From: CAYFMH01 sp964344165
GTDB lineage: Bacteria > Patescibacteriota > Gracilibacteria > UBA4473
DNA: 33,713 bases
Direction of reading: 5' to 3'
Assembly (NCBI GenBank): GCA_964344165.1
Contig: CAYFMH010000010.1
Span: 1 to 33,713 of the forward strand
Shown here: positions 24,297 to 30,993 of the stretch, piece after piece
Position numbering within the stretch: the stretch's first letter is position 1
How the letters are laid out: the number at the start of each line of letters is the position of its first letter
The notes under the pieces: generated by a model
Seen by the model: only the letters and a program-made list of their open reading frames with translations
The model's database searches: none
What the model was told of the DNA's origin: nothing
Program-made: the position numbers and the translations under genes

Positions 24297-24958
24297 CAAG
24301 CGGCCTCTTCTTCAGGTGAATGTTCGTCGATTAGCTGCTCCACCATATCCGCCGCGCCCTCTTTCGTGAAATAGTGCTGCGGCCCATCGCCCTCTTCGTC
24401 CATGCCCCGGCTTTTGGGGTGGTCGCCTATCAAGCGATCCATCATTTCGCCGTCTTTCAGGATGACAAACCGTCCGCCGCCTTGGTGCTTGGCCTTAAAT
24501 TCCGGCACGCGCGGGTGGTTCGGGGCTTCGTCGCCTTCAACAGCGTTGTTCACTTGGGCGGGGTGGAGCGCCGCTTCCTGAACGACCGCCGCCGTATCAC
24601 CGCCCGTTTCCTGGTCTTCGGCAAGCGCGGCAATCATCTTTTCCGCTTCTTCCTTGGTCCACCAGCGATGCGGCCCGCCTTCCGGGTTCTTCGGGTGGTC
24701 GCCAATCAGGTCCATGCGGGAACCGTCCGCCATGATGACCCAGCGGCCAAAGCCTTCATGCACCATGGAGTAGATGGTTTTTTGCGGGTCGGGTTCCGGT
24801 TCCCCGCCTTCGATCACCCGCAACGCTTCCGGCGAAATAATCTCCGGCCCCGCGTCGGGCAGCGCCTCAACGCCCATGAGGTCAGCGACAAGGCCCTCAA
24901 GCTGCGTCACGCGGGCTTTTAGCGCCCGAATGGCCGCGCGGTGTTCCCGGTCGCTCAT
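24296..24958 (-). CDS. Protein with duplicated GRW/IGDHPK domain
   Basis: 220 residues. An N-terminal helix (10-28) resembles a short coiled coil. Two diverged copies of one unit follow: residues 67-113 (FGRWVIMADG...LIGDHPK...RWWTKEEAEKMI) and 158-211 (GGRFVILKDG...LIGDHPK...HYFTKEGAADMV). Each looks like a small beta-hairpin plus helix. The family is not recognised. Its place between TerL and portal suggests a packaging accessory. It starts in an ATGA overlap. Confidence 0.75.
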   Translation of the reverse strand: MSDREHRAAIRALKARVTQLEGLVADLMGVEALPDAGPEIISPEALRVIEGGEPEPDPQKTIYSMVHEGFGRWVIMADGSRMDLIGDHPKNPEGGPHRWWTKEEAEKMIAALAEDQETGGDTAAVVQEAALHPAQVNNAVEGDEAPNHPRVPEFKAKHQGGGRFVILKDGEMMDRLIGDHPKSRGMDEEGDGPQHYFTKEGAADMVEQLIDEHSPEEEAA

Positions 24959-25239
24959 TTCTTGCCCTTTTTGGCTTTCGGCATGAAGGTGGATAGCACG
25001 TTCCCGCCGCCGACGATGTAAACCGATTCCGCTTTCTTGCCGTCAACATAGACCGTGATGCCAGGCGCTTTGGCCATCACGGGCTTGCGCGTCTTGAACC
25101 CCTTGGCCGTCGCTTCGTCCACGTCATGGTGGTCGATCTCGATATCCCACGGCTTCTGGTTCTTCCGCGCCCGTTCGTTGGCCGCGTCAGCCTCCGCCCG
25201 CGCCTTCGAAAGCTTTTCCTCGAATTCCAGGTCTCTCAT
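24955..25239 (-). CDS. Small charged protein after TerL
   Basis: 94 residues starting MRDLEFEEKLSKARAEADAA in an ATGA overlap with the terL stop. The first 35 residues are a charged helix; the rest is beta-like (ITVYVDGKKAESVYIVGGGN) with a basic tail KAKKGKK. No family is recognised. A packaging or portal-associated role is inferred from position only. Confidence 0.75.
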   Translation of the reverse strand: MRDLEFEEKLSKARAEADAANERARKNQKPWDIEIDHHDVDEATAKGFKTRKPVMAKAPGITVYVDGKKAESVYIVGGGNVLSTFMPKAKKGKK

Positions 25240-26795
25240 ACGAATTGGCTCCCGTCGTTTGCGTATTTCAATTGTCGCCGTCTTACCGGCGTCGGCGTGG
25301 CGAAGGTCAGCGCGGCAGCGTCCCCGCCGTCCGGCGAAAAGCCAAGCCGTTCCTTGATGCTCTCTTTCGGTTCCAGAAGAATCTGACCGTTGCTGTTGAA
25401 TTTGGTTTTGCCCTTGCCCCAGGACGGCGCGCACATATGCGTGTGCAGCGCGTCATCGTCCGGGATATCGACGCCCGCCGGGTCGGCAAGCCAATCCCTC
25501 AGTTCACCCCACATTTCCGCGCGCTTGTTGGCGTACTGCACGTCGTCAACCGCCTTGCCACCGAAATGGATGCCCTGAATCAAACGCTTATCCTCGGTTT
25601 CCTTGAGCCGGTCCACGACGCCGCCACCCACACCCGTCAAATCGATGTTTACCTTAGCGGGGCGCACGTCGTCAATGATCTTGGACACCACGCCCGCAAT
25701 GTGCATCAAGTCGTCGCTATCGATCACCTTGTCCACGTTGCCGCCCAAGCGGCGGCCCTGGCGGTCGATAATGCGCGTCTTGTCCCCACCGCCGCGCGCG
25801 ATATCCACGCCGAGCACGATGGGTTGGCCTGGTATCGGTTCCACTTCGTTCTTGCGCGCCGCGTACACCCGGTCGGAACGGATGAAGGCTTCATCGCCGC
25901 CCGTTTGGAATGCCTCTTCCGCCGTCGCCGGATATTCCTGCCGGAACAGCCAACAGATTTCGTCGTCCTCTCCGTCCACCGATTGCGCCAGCGATTGATT
26001 GGTGCGGTACATCCAAAACAATTGCGCTTCGGTCAGTTCGTGCAGTTCGCGGTATTCGCGGAAGGCTTGGGGCGGTTGCCAATCGTCGGGCGGTTCGGCG
26101 GCATAGGCCGAGTGCGCGAACCACGGGATGAAGATCAGTTGATATTCCGATTCGCCGCGTTCCGCAGCCTTGCACATATTGTAGAACAGACCGCCTAGTC
26201 CGTTGGCCGTGCTTTCAAGGATGACTTCTGTCCCGTCTTGATCTGGAACGGCTTGAAGTGCTCCGGCCACATGATCTCCGGCGTTTTCCCAGAAAGCCAC
26301 CTCTGACCCATGGAACAACTGAATAGTCTCTGATCGTCCCACGCCACGAGCACCTGCCGTCCCGACCTTATAGCCACTGTCCAGTGCAACAAATTCCAAC
26401 TCCTTTGCGTTAGACCGCCCCGTCAACGGTTTGACGTAGGGGTGATTGTTGCTGTGGAACCGATCCGCCATGGCGAACAGGTTCTCGGTAGCGTCCGACT
26501 TGTGCGTCAGGATAAACGCCCGCAAGCCGCGATGGTGCGTGACTATGTGATAATACCGCCCCTCGACATACGTGGAGCAGCCCGGTTGTCGCGCCTTCAG
26601 GATCAACGCCCTAACGCGCCCCGTCGCCTCTTTCTGGCGCTCTAGGCGGTCGTGGATGATGTTTTGGACCTCATTCAGGATAAACGGAACCGTGCCGCCT
26701 TCCTTGGGCCGAATCTTGAGGCACTTAGCCGCGAAGTGTGGGAAATCGTCCTTAATGCGCTGGTATATCGCCCGGTCGCGTTCGGGGAGGGTCAT
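25236..26795 (-). CDS. terL: Terminase large subunit
   Basis: A 519-residue DNA-packaging motor. The ATPase half shows a Walker A-like ARQPGCST (68-75), in which the usual lysine-type P-loop is reduced as in RQxGxST terminases, a Walker B-like region around LFHGSEVAFWE (160-170), and the coupling motif ESTANG (194-199). The RNase H-like nuclease has the acidic positions D331 (GVDIARGGGDKT), D385 (NIDLTGVG) and D492 (DGGDAAALTF). The start at 26795 is set by GGAGG eight bases upstream and an ATGA overlap. It should bind the putative small terminase at 28709-29053, although several unrelated genes lie between. Confidence 0.95.
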   Translation of the reverse strand: MTLPERDRAIYQRIKDDFPHFAAKCLKIRPKEGGTVPFILNEVQNIIHDRLERQKEATGRVRALILKARQPGCSTYVEGRYYHIVTHHRGLRAFILTHKSDATENLFAMADRFHSNNHPYVKPLTGRSNAKELEFVALDSGYKVGTAGARGVGRSETIQLFHGSEVAFWENAGDHVAGALQAVPDQDGTEVILESTANGLGGLFYNMCKAAERGESEYQLIFIPWFAHSAYAAEPPDDWQPPQAFREYRELHELTEAQLFWMYRTNQSLAQSVDGEDDEICWLFRQEYPATAEEAFQTGGDEAFIRSDRVYAARKNEVEPIPGQPIVLGVDIARGGGDKTRIIDRQGRRLGGNVDKVIDSDDLMHIAGVVSKIIDDVRPAKVNIDLTGVGGGVVDRLKETEDKRLIQGIHFGGKAVDDVQYANKRAEMWGELRDWLADPAGVDIPDDDALHTHMCAPSWGKGKTKFNSNGQILLEPKESIKERLGFSPDGGDAAALTFATPTPVRRRQLKYANDGSQFV

Positions 26796-26992
26796 GCAAA
26801 GAACCTCCGCCAGAAGTACGACCGGGCCCACGACACGACGGTATACATCCCGGTGATTTGCGCCACTTCCCAAAGCGTGTATGGCGGTTCCCAATACGGG
26901 AGCAGGAAGTAGGTCAGCAGCCCCGCGAGCACCAGGCCAGACCCGATGTTCAACGTTGTTTCAAGGGCGCTGAGAGCGCGTGTCTGTGGCAC
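26792..26992 (-). CDS. Small two-helix membrane protein (DUF7220-like)
   Basis: 66 residues with GTG start, GGAGG seven bases upstream. It matches a small phage membrane protein pattern: MPQTRALSALETTLNIGSG, a first membrane segment (LVLAGLLTYFLLPYW), then the ITGMYTVVSWARSYFWRRFF ending. This resembles DUF7220. Function unknown. Its location beside terminase genes is common in related phages. The start overlaps the stop of the FGE-like gene by one base (TAGTG). Confidence 0.78.
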   Translation of the reverse strand: MPQTRALSALETTLNIGSGLVLAGLLTYFLLPYWEPPYTLWEVAQITGMYTVVSWARSYFWRRFFA

Positions 26993-27801
26993 TACAAGTC
27001 CTCCGCTACCCTGAACCCCCGGAAGTTATACCGCGTGCCCTGGTGCGACCCTGAACGATTGGCCAGGCGAGAATCCCACCAGCTAGTGCCCCAAAACATC
27101 ATGCGGTGAACATACCCGCTGCAAGTCGTCGGTATCGGTTCAGTGTAGCGGTGCCAGCACGTCCCTGTCCATTCACCCGCGTTGCCCTCCATGTCGTGCA
27201 GCCCCCACTTGTTCGGGGGAAAGGAACCTACCGGGGCGGCTTCGGGATATCCGTCTTCGCAGCCAAAAGTTCGGCGAGAGACATTCGCAAAGAGGCAGGC
27301 GGAAGTGCCATCAAAACCGTTCCCCCATGTGTGCATAGTATCGCTACCGGCGCGCGCTGCATATTCCCACTCGGCTTCACTAGGTAATCTGAACTTGCGA
27401 CTGGTTTTCTTCGAGAGCCATCGGGCGTAGGCATCGGCATCACTCCAGTTCACGCATGTCACGGGGTAGTCGTCGGAATACCAATATCCAGGGTCGCCCC
27501 ACGACCGGGTGTAATCCATAATCACGGTGTTGTTCTTGAACAATTCGCAGCCATCGTCATGCCGCCGCCCGGTGTCTTTGGCAAACTGTCTATATTGGCC
27601 CACCGTGACCTCATAGCGGCCCATAGCGAAGCGTTGGACGATTACCCTATGCCGAGGCACCTGACTGTCGTAATAACGCCTAAAGCGGTTGTCCTGGCCC
27701 CAAGCTTCCCATTCGTATTCCTGCGCCCCGGCCATGTATTCGCCAGCGGGGAGTTCCACCATGTCGGGGACTAGAACGGCGAGCGCAGCAAGCAGGATCA
27801 T
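26992..27801 (-). CDS. Exported FGE-sulfatase/C-type-lectin-fold protein, likely non-catalytic
   Basis: 269 residues. A short hydrophobic N terminus (MILLAALAVLVPDMVEL) may be a signal peptide. The rest is a formylglycine-generating-enzyme-type domain: GRYEVTVGQYRQF (61-73), PVTCVNWSDADAYARWL (113-129), RLPSEAEWEYAAR (138-150), GLHDMEGNAGEWTG (200-213) and the C-terminal GTSWWDS...RGFRVA (238-266). Active FGEs carry two cysteines in the GGS...C....C..R region; here that stretch has none, so oxidase activity is unlikely. The same fold also serves as a ligand-binding scaffold, including in DGR variable proteins. The start is an ATGA overlap with the winged-helix gene. Confidence 0.85.
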   Translation of the reverse strand: MILLAALAVLVPDMVELPAGEYMAGAQEYEWEAWGQDNRFRRYYDSQVPRHRVIVQRFAMGRYEVTVGQYRQFAKDTGRRHDDGCELFKNNTVIMDYTRSWGDPGYWYSDDYPVTCVNWSDADAYARWLSKKTSRKFRLPSEAEWEYAARAGSDTMHTWGNGFDGTSACLFANVSRRTFGCEDGYPEAAPVGSFPPNKWGLHDMEGNAGEWTGTCWHRYTEPIPTTCSGYVHRMMFWGTSWWDSRLANRSGSHQGTRYNFRGFRVAEDL

Positions 27802-28145
27802 AGCCACCGCTCCGCGCGGCCCACGGTGTAGTCGCGGGGCTTGTCGTATGGGATGTTGAATTCGCCTTGGTAAGAATAGCGCCGGTTGCCGTGTGTCTTG
27901 ATGCAGCCGAAGCCGAGGGCAGAACGAATGCAGGAAATTTGCTTATGGAAAGCCCCGCCACCATTCAAGCTGCGGTCCCAACCATCCGGCCCGCCGTCCT
28001 CGCGGTCTATAAAAATGATATCTGCGATTTCATCGGCTGTGATTTGCCCGCCCCGCCGCGCAAGGATGGCAAAGAAAATATCCTGTTGCTGTGGAAAGAG
28101 TTTATGCACCGCGTCGAGCACGCGGCCTGCTTCTGTCCAGTTCAT
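27798..28145 (-). CDS. Winged-helix DNA-binding protein
   Basis: 115 residues. A helical segment (MNWTEAGRVLDAVHKLFPQQ) leads into a winged-helix-like region: QITADEIADIIF (34-45), FHKQISCIRSALG (66-78), then a hairpin wing (IKTHGNRRYSYQGEF). The layout resembles the C-terminal effector domain of OmpR-type regulators. It is the first sizeable gene after the terminator at 28296-28343 and precedes the FGE-like gene, so it may regulate late expression, but no target is visible. Confidence 0.7.
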   Translation of the reverse strand: MNWTEAGRVLDAVHKLFPQQQDIFFAILARRGGQITADEIADIIFIDREDGGPDGWDRSLNGGGAFHKQISCIRSALGFGCIKTHGNRRYSYQGEFNIPYDKPRDYTVGRAERWL

Positions 28146-28154
28146 CTGGCTAGT

Positions 28155-28205
28155 TTAAACGACGCTCCGAAGCACGGCAGCGGCCCCCTCTGCAACAAGC
28201 GTCAT
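28155..28205 (-). CDS. Possible 16-residue peptide
   Basis: ATG overlaps the TGA of the preceding 26-residue ORF (CATGA context) and encodes MTLVAEGAAAVLRSVV before TAA. It could instead be the end of the preceding ORF after a frameshift. Too short to support on its own. Confidence 0.2.
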   Translation of the reverse strand: MTLVAEGAAAVLRSVV

Positions 28206-28282
28206 GGAATTAATGAATCCATACGCGGTTCTTCAACGACTTTCAATTCTTTCGGGTTGGCGTCAGTGAGGGGTAGCGACAT
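28202..28282 (-). CDS. Possible 26-residue leader peptide
   Basis: MSLPLTDANPKELKVVEEPR then MDSLIP, with GGAG seven bases upstream, beginning 14 bases after the T tract of the intrinsic terminator. It could be a small gene or a leader peptide read only when transcription passes the terminator. Its stop overlaps a second mini-ORF. Only the ribosome site and position support it. Confidence 0.4.
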   Translation of the reverse strand: MSLPLTDANPKELKVVEEPRMDSLIP

Positions 28283-28295
28283 TTCAGTTCTCCAC

Positions 28296-28343
28296 AAAAA
28301 AATGCCCCGGCGTCAAAGGGGGAATGGTGGGGAGCGCCGGGGC
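28296..28343 (-). terminator. Intrinsic terminator on the minus strand
   Basis: On the minus strand the arms GCCCCGGCG (28335-28343) and CGCCGGGGC (28304-28312) form a perfect 9-bp GC stem with a 22-base loop, followed after one A by seven T (28296-28302). There is no T tract on the plus strand. It separates the replication/TerS block from the TerL/virion block. Confidence 0.85.
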
Positions 28344-28374
28344 AAGTGTGTCAACAGGGAGGTCAACGGTTGAT

Positions 28375-28402
28375 AGTCTAGCGGATTGCGCGGGCATGTC
28401 AA
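28375..28402 (-). promoter_or_regulatory. Candidate late promoter just ahead of the terminator
   Basis: On the minus strand a perfect TTGACA (28397-28402), 16-base spacer, TAGACT (28375-28380; four of six). Transcription would begin near 28368 and meet the terminator stem within about 25 bases. GTTGAC occurs three times (28398, 28362, 28350), which could be incidental or part of a binding site. Confidence 0.4.
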
Positions 28403-28497
28403 CGATTCCCTCCATACCAGCGGTAAGCCTCAAGCACGATCCAGCCGAGCACGGCAACGAAGACGGCAAGCACGGCCCAGGCGAGGTATTCAATCAT
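28399..28497 (-). CDS. 32-residue membrane peptide
   Basis: ATG overlaps the stop of the Tat-signal gene (ATGA). The product MIEYLAWAVLAVFVAVLGWI-VLEAY-RWYGGNR has one transmembrane helix (about residues 4-23) and a short basic/aromatic tail. Coupled tiny membrane peptides like this occur in phages as lysis or exclusion modulators. It is the last gene before the terminator. Confidence 0.65.
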   Translation of the reverse strand: MIEYLAWAVLAVFVAVLGWIVLEAYRWYGGNR

Positions 28498-28712
28498 TCT
28501 ACCGCTATCCAATTATCCCCGTTATTGACGATGGTGATTATTCTGCCGGGAGCGGCTGGCGGTAATTTTATCCGTCGTGTTTCGGCGACGATATCAAATG
28601 GTCCGGTGCTTGCGATAGGCTCAAAATCTTCGCCATCTTCCGCCAGCGCAGCACTAGCCACACCAGCGGGCGCGATGCCGAGTAATTTCAGAAAGCTACG
28701 TCGTTTCATCAT
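28494..28712 (-). CDS. Mini-protein with Tat-type signal peptide
   Basis: 72 residues. The N terminus MMKRRSFLKLLGIAPAGVAS has the twin-arginine motif RRSFLK, a weakly hydrophobic core and an ALA-E cleavage site near residue 24. The mature part is about 48 residues and beta-like (FDIVAETRRIKLPP, GRIITIVNNGDNWIAVE). Export of a tiny protein through Tat is unusual for a phage; small Tat substrates normally fold or carry cofactors first. No cofactor motif is visible. It is coupled to the 32-residue membrane peptide. Confidence 0.75.
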   Translation of the reverse strand: MMKRRSFLKLLGIAPAGVASAALAEDGEDFEPIASTGPFDIVAETRRIKLPPAAPGRIITIVNNGDNWIAVE

Positions 28713-29053
28713 TCCAGTTCTTTCAACCTCTGTTCATGCGTAATAATCACACCGCCAGTGTGCTCGTTTACGCTGGTTTCCTTCCACCCCATTTGTGTTT
28801 TAGCCCAGAATATCGCCGCCGTTGTGTTCCCGTTCATGGCTTGATTGAACAGCTTCCCACCGATTTTTGCGTGTGCCTTAACCTTAGCGGTGTCAATCTC
28901 CCGACGGAAGTGCTTTCTGAGTGTCTTGGCCTGAATACCGTCCCGAATAACAGCTGCGATAGACTCCTGGGGGATGCCAACAGCGACCATCTGTTCCACA
29001 AGTTTCCGCTCTTCGGCTGTTGGCTTGAATGGTTGCGGGCCGCGTTTACCCAT
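28709..29053 (-). CDS. Putative terminase small subunit
   Basis: 114 residues. The N-terminal half is a homeodomain-like HTH (PTAEERKLVEQMVAVGIPQE, IAAVI..GI..KTLRKHFRRE), followed by a helical region KVKAHAKIGGKLFNQAMNGN and TTAAIFWAKTQMGWKE. This pattern is frequent in phage DNA-binding proteins next to terminase genes. In this genome TerL lies about 1.9 kb downstream, so the pairing is inferred. The start at 29053 overlaps the methylase gene end. Confidence 0.7.
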   Translation of the reverse strand: MGKRGPQPFKPTAEERKLVEQMVAVGIPQESIAAVIRDGIQAKTLRKHFRREIDTAKVKAHAKIGGKLFNQAMNGNTTAAIFWAKTQMGWKETSVNEHTGGVIITHEQRLKELE

Positions 29054-29743
29054 CACGCACCGCCGTCTTACCTGTGAATCCCTCCCAGCGCTTTACGATG
29101 ATATCGCAATATTCTGGGGANNNNNNNNNNNNNNNNNNNNNNNNNNNNNNNNNNNNNNNNNNNNNNNNNNNNNNNNNNNNNNNNNNNNNNNNNNNNNNNN
29201 NNNNNNNNNNNNNNNNNNNNCTGGGGAGGTGGAATCCCCACAAACCAGGCGATGCCGCCCCAGCGTCCACACGTCGCCTGGTGTGGTAACAGGGCCCACG
29301 ACACCCGGCACGTCATCAGGGTCGGTTAAGCCATCGGCGGGGCTGAAAAAGATTTCTGCTAATTCCTTGCCATCGAACCCCAACAAAGAAAGGTCGAATT
29401 CCTCGCCAGCCAGCGCGTTCGTTTCAACACGCAATAAATCACTATCCCACCCGGCGTTTAAAGCGAGCTTGTTATCCGCGATAATGTAAGCTCGCCGCTG
29501 CGCGTCGGTCATGTGAGTAAGTTTTATAGACGGTATCGTTTCCATCTTGAGCTTGTTCGCTGCCAGTACGCGTCCGTGCCCCGCGATAATGGTCCCGTCG
29601 TTGTTTATCAGCACCGGATTGTTGAACCCAAACTCTTCGATGCTCGCGGCGATTTGGTCAACCTGTTCCGCCGAGTGTGTCCGCGCGTTCTTCGCATAGG
29701 GGAGAACCTCGGATAGCGCAATCTCTTTAATTTCGGGCTTCAT
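29046..29743 (-). CDS. ParB-like/DNA-methylase fusion, interrupted by assembly gap
   Basis: The N-terminal 174 residues are a ParB-like nuclease-type domain (LPYAKNARTHS, GFNNPVLINNDGTIIAGHGRVLAANKL, then TDAQRRAYIIADNKLAL) followed by the linker VWTLGRHRLVCGDST that precedes the methylase domain in this family. After 100 N the frame SPEYCDIIVKRWEGFTGKTA-VRDG is the typical C terminus of the same enzymes. The catalytic motifs (DPPY region) should lie in the missing part, normally about 170 residues. The two flanks are in different frames if 100 N is taken literally, so the N count is a placeholder. Confidence 0.8.
29121..29220. other. Assembly gap of 100 N
   Basis: Exactly 100 N, the usual placeholder for unknown length. 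The flanks share CTGGGGA (29114-29120 and 29221-29227). Overlapping them by these seven bases would join the split ORF in frame. Confidence 0.98.
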
Positions 29744-29779
29744 TTCCAGAATTTAGCGCCTTGGGCGGCGGTTTGCAAA

Positions 29780-29851
29780 TTAGTCGTCGGGCTTCCCCGC
29801 TAGTCCGCACGGGCAACCATTCCGGCGTGCGTGCTCCCGGTCAACAATCAT
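29780..29851 (-). CDS. Possible 23-residue Cys-containing peptide
   Basis: MIVDREHARRNGCPCGLAGK then PDD, stop TAA. GGAGGG lies four bases before the ATG at 29851 (or one base before an adjoining ATG at 29854). It overlaps the end of the upstream membrane protein gene. CPC could bind metal but it is very short. The remaining bases to the ParB start show nothing else. Confidence 0.4.
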   Translation of the reverse strand: MIVDREHARRNGCPCGLAGKPDD

Positions 29852-30059
29852 CATTCCCTCCGTAAGTTCTTCGTATGGTCCCACAGCGCCCACCCCAACG
29901 TGCAAGGGCGGCAACCGTTATGACCGTAATAAGCGCGCCGAGTGCGTCAATCCGATGATGCGAGGCGTCAAATTTTGGAACCCACAACGCCCAATCAATA
30001 AATGAATTGACGCTGACCGTGAACATAACCCCAACAAAAAGACACACAGCCGTTTTCAT
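29841..30059 (-). CDS. Small membrane protein
   Basis: 72 residues. Hydrophobic segments at 3-19 (TAVCLFVGVMFTVSVNS) and 40-55 (LGALITVITVAALARW) suggest two transmembrane helices with a short polar loop. The C terminus is basic then acidic. GGAGGG six bases upstream is a strong ribosome site. No family is recognised. Confidence 0.72.
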   Translation of the reverse strand: MKTAVCLFVGVMFTVSVNSFIDWALWVPKFDASHHRIDALGALITVITVAALARWGGRCGTIRRTYGGNDDC

Positions 30060-30060
30060 T

Positions 30061-30264
30061 TCATTCCCTCCTTAAATTTTTCGTAATGTGCCACCCGTCG
30101 CAGTGCGGGCATTTGTAGCAGGTGAACCAGCGTGTTCCGCCTCGGGTTTTGCCCTTGTGCTTTCGGATGAATCGCAGCGTTTCGTTCTTGGAATCGAACC
30201 GTCGTTTTCTAGTACACATTCTGTACTTGCGGTAGTCGATTCCGTTCAGGGCGTGGTCGGTCAC
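30061..30264 (-). CDS. Small zinc-ribbon-like protein
   Basis: 67 residues, strongly basic. The C-terminal WFTCYKCPHCDGWHITK (47-63) has a CxxCxxC...H arrangement similar to phage zinc-ribbon proteins; another Cys is at residue 17. The start is GTG in a GTGA overlap, with AAGGAGG eight bases upstream. Nucleic-acid binding is plausible but not shown. Confidence 0.75.
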   Translation of the reverse strand: MTDHALNGIDYRKYRMCTRKRRFDSKNETLRFIRKHKGKTRGGTRWFTCYKCPHCDGWHITKNLRRE

Positions 30265-30611
30265 GAATCCAGCCTCCTTGCTTCGTCGCTGACCTGGATA
30301 ATTGAGCTTGTCATCAAGTCAAGCGCACCGTCGTCTTGGTTGACGCGGGAGTTGAGTGTGTATTCGGTTATCAGGTCGATTTCGTCTTGTGTGATTTTGA
30401 CCTTACCGCCGAGGCGTTTGACCAGGCAAGCGATGACCTGGGCCATTGCGGCGGGGTTTTTGAAGAGTTCGGAACGGCCTTCGTAGTAGGCGGTTAGGGC
30501 AATGGTGGCGAGTACGTCCCATTCAAGGCCGCACGCTTCCATATCAGCGGTGCCCATGGCTTCTGTCACCTTGCGAACGTCATTCATGGATATGTACGGC
30601 GGCAGGTTCAT
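30261..30611 (-). CDS. Hypothetical protein, replication block
   Basis: 116 residues starting MNLPPYISMNDVRKVTEAMG with GAGGGG seven bases upstream. It is helical with an alanine-rich middle (WDVLATIALTAYYEGRSELF) and an acidic C terminus. No family is recognised. It is probably early and replication-associated because of its neighbours. Confidence 0.68.
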   Translation of the reverse strand: MNLPPYISMNDVRKVTEAMGTADMEACGLEWDVLATIALTAYYEGRSELFKNPAAMAQVIACLVKRLGGKVKITQDEIDLITEYTLNSRVNQDDGALDLMTSSIIQVSDEARRLDS

Positions 30612-30612
30612 G

Positions 30613-30993
30613 TCACATCCCCTCATAATAATTTTCGCCGAAGTGCGGTAGGTCGCGGATGGCGTTTTCCATGATTTCGCGGGTCTGTTTGTTGGCGTTG
30701 CGATAGCGTTCGCGGGAAATGAGGAACGGTTCGCCCACCCGGCTTGACCCACTTCGCCGGGCTTCGTGGCACGCCTTGATGATTGTGGCGATGGTGGGCC
30801 AGGATTTGTAGGCGTGATTCTGGCGGACTGTTTTCCACGCGGTTTCGAGCACCTCGGTTGTGAACTGGTGTAAGTCCTCGGCGTACTGGCGTAGGGCTCC
30901 GGCTTCGTCCTCGACGTTGCGGGGTGGTCCGTACAGCTTCCGCATGGGCTTTAGGATGGCGTGTTCGACGCGGTGGAGTTCGAGTTCATTCAT
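30613..30993 (-). CDS. Possible replication accessory (helicase-loader-like position)
   Basis: 126 residues, helical and basic (EDLHQFTTEVLETAWKTVRQ, then KSWPTIATIIKACHEARRSG). The W..V...NP/S-W-P-...I segment is reminiscent of small loader-type proteins that follow DUF1376 genes in other phages, but I do not see a diagnostic motif. It overlaps the DUF1376-like gene by eight bases and has AAGGA nine bases before its ATG. Confidence 0.65.
   Translation of the reverse strand: MNELELHRVEHAILKPMRKLYGPPRNVEDEAGALRQYAEDLHQFTTEVLETAWKTVRQNHAYKSWPTIATIIKACHEARRSGSSRVGEPFLISRERYRNANKQTREIMENAIRDLPHFGENYYEGM

Noticed and set aside
23151..24374. 407-codon plus-strand ORF opposite the portal gene
   Set aside because: Antisense shadow of the portal gene; His/Arg/Val-rich composition without domains and no ribosome site.
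26992..27110. Variable region of a complete diversity-generating retroelement
   Set aside because: No reverse transcriptase ORF and no second copy of the segment with A-specific differences was seen in this window.
27798..27807. GTG start at 27807 for the FGE-like gene
   Set aside because: ATG at 27801 has GGAG eight bases upstream and an ATGA overlap with the upstream stop; the GTG lacks spacing.
28284..28493. 69-codon minus-strand ORF MNTSPGPCLP...
   Set aside because: It runs through the terminator and the 32-residue membrane peptide gene, has no ribosome site and an unnatural Pro/Ser/Cys composition.
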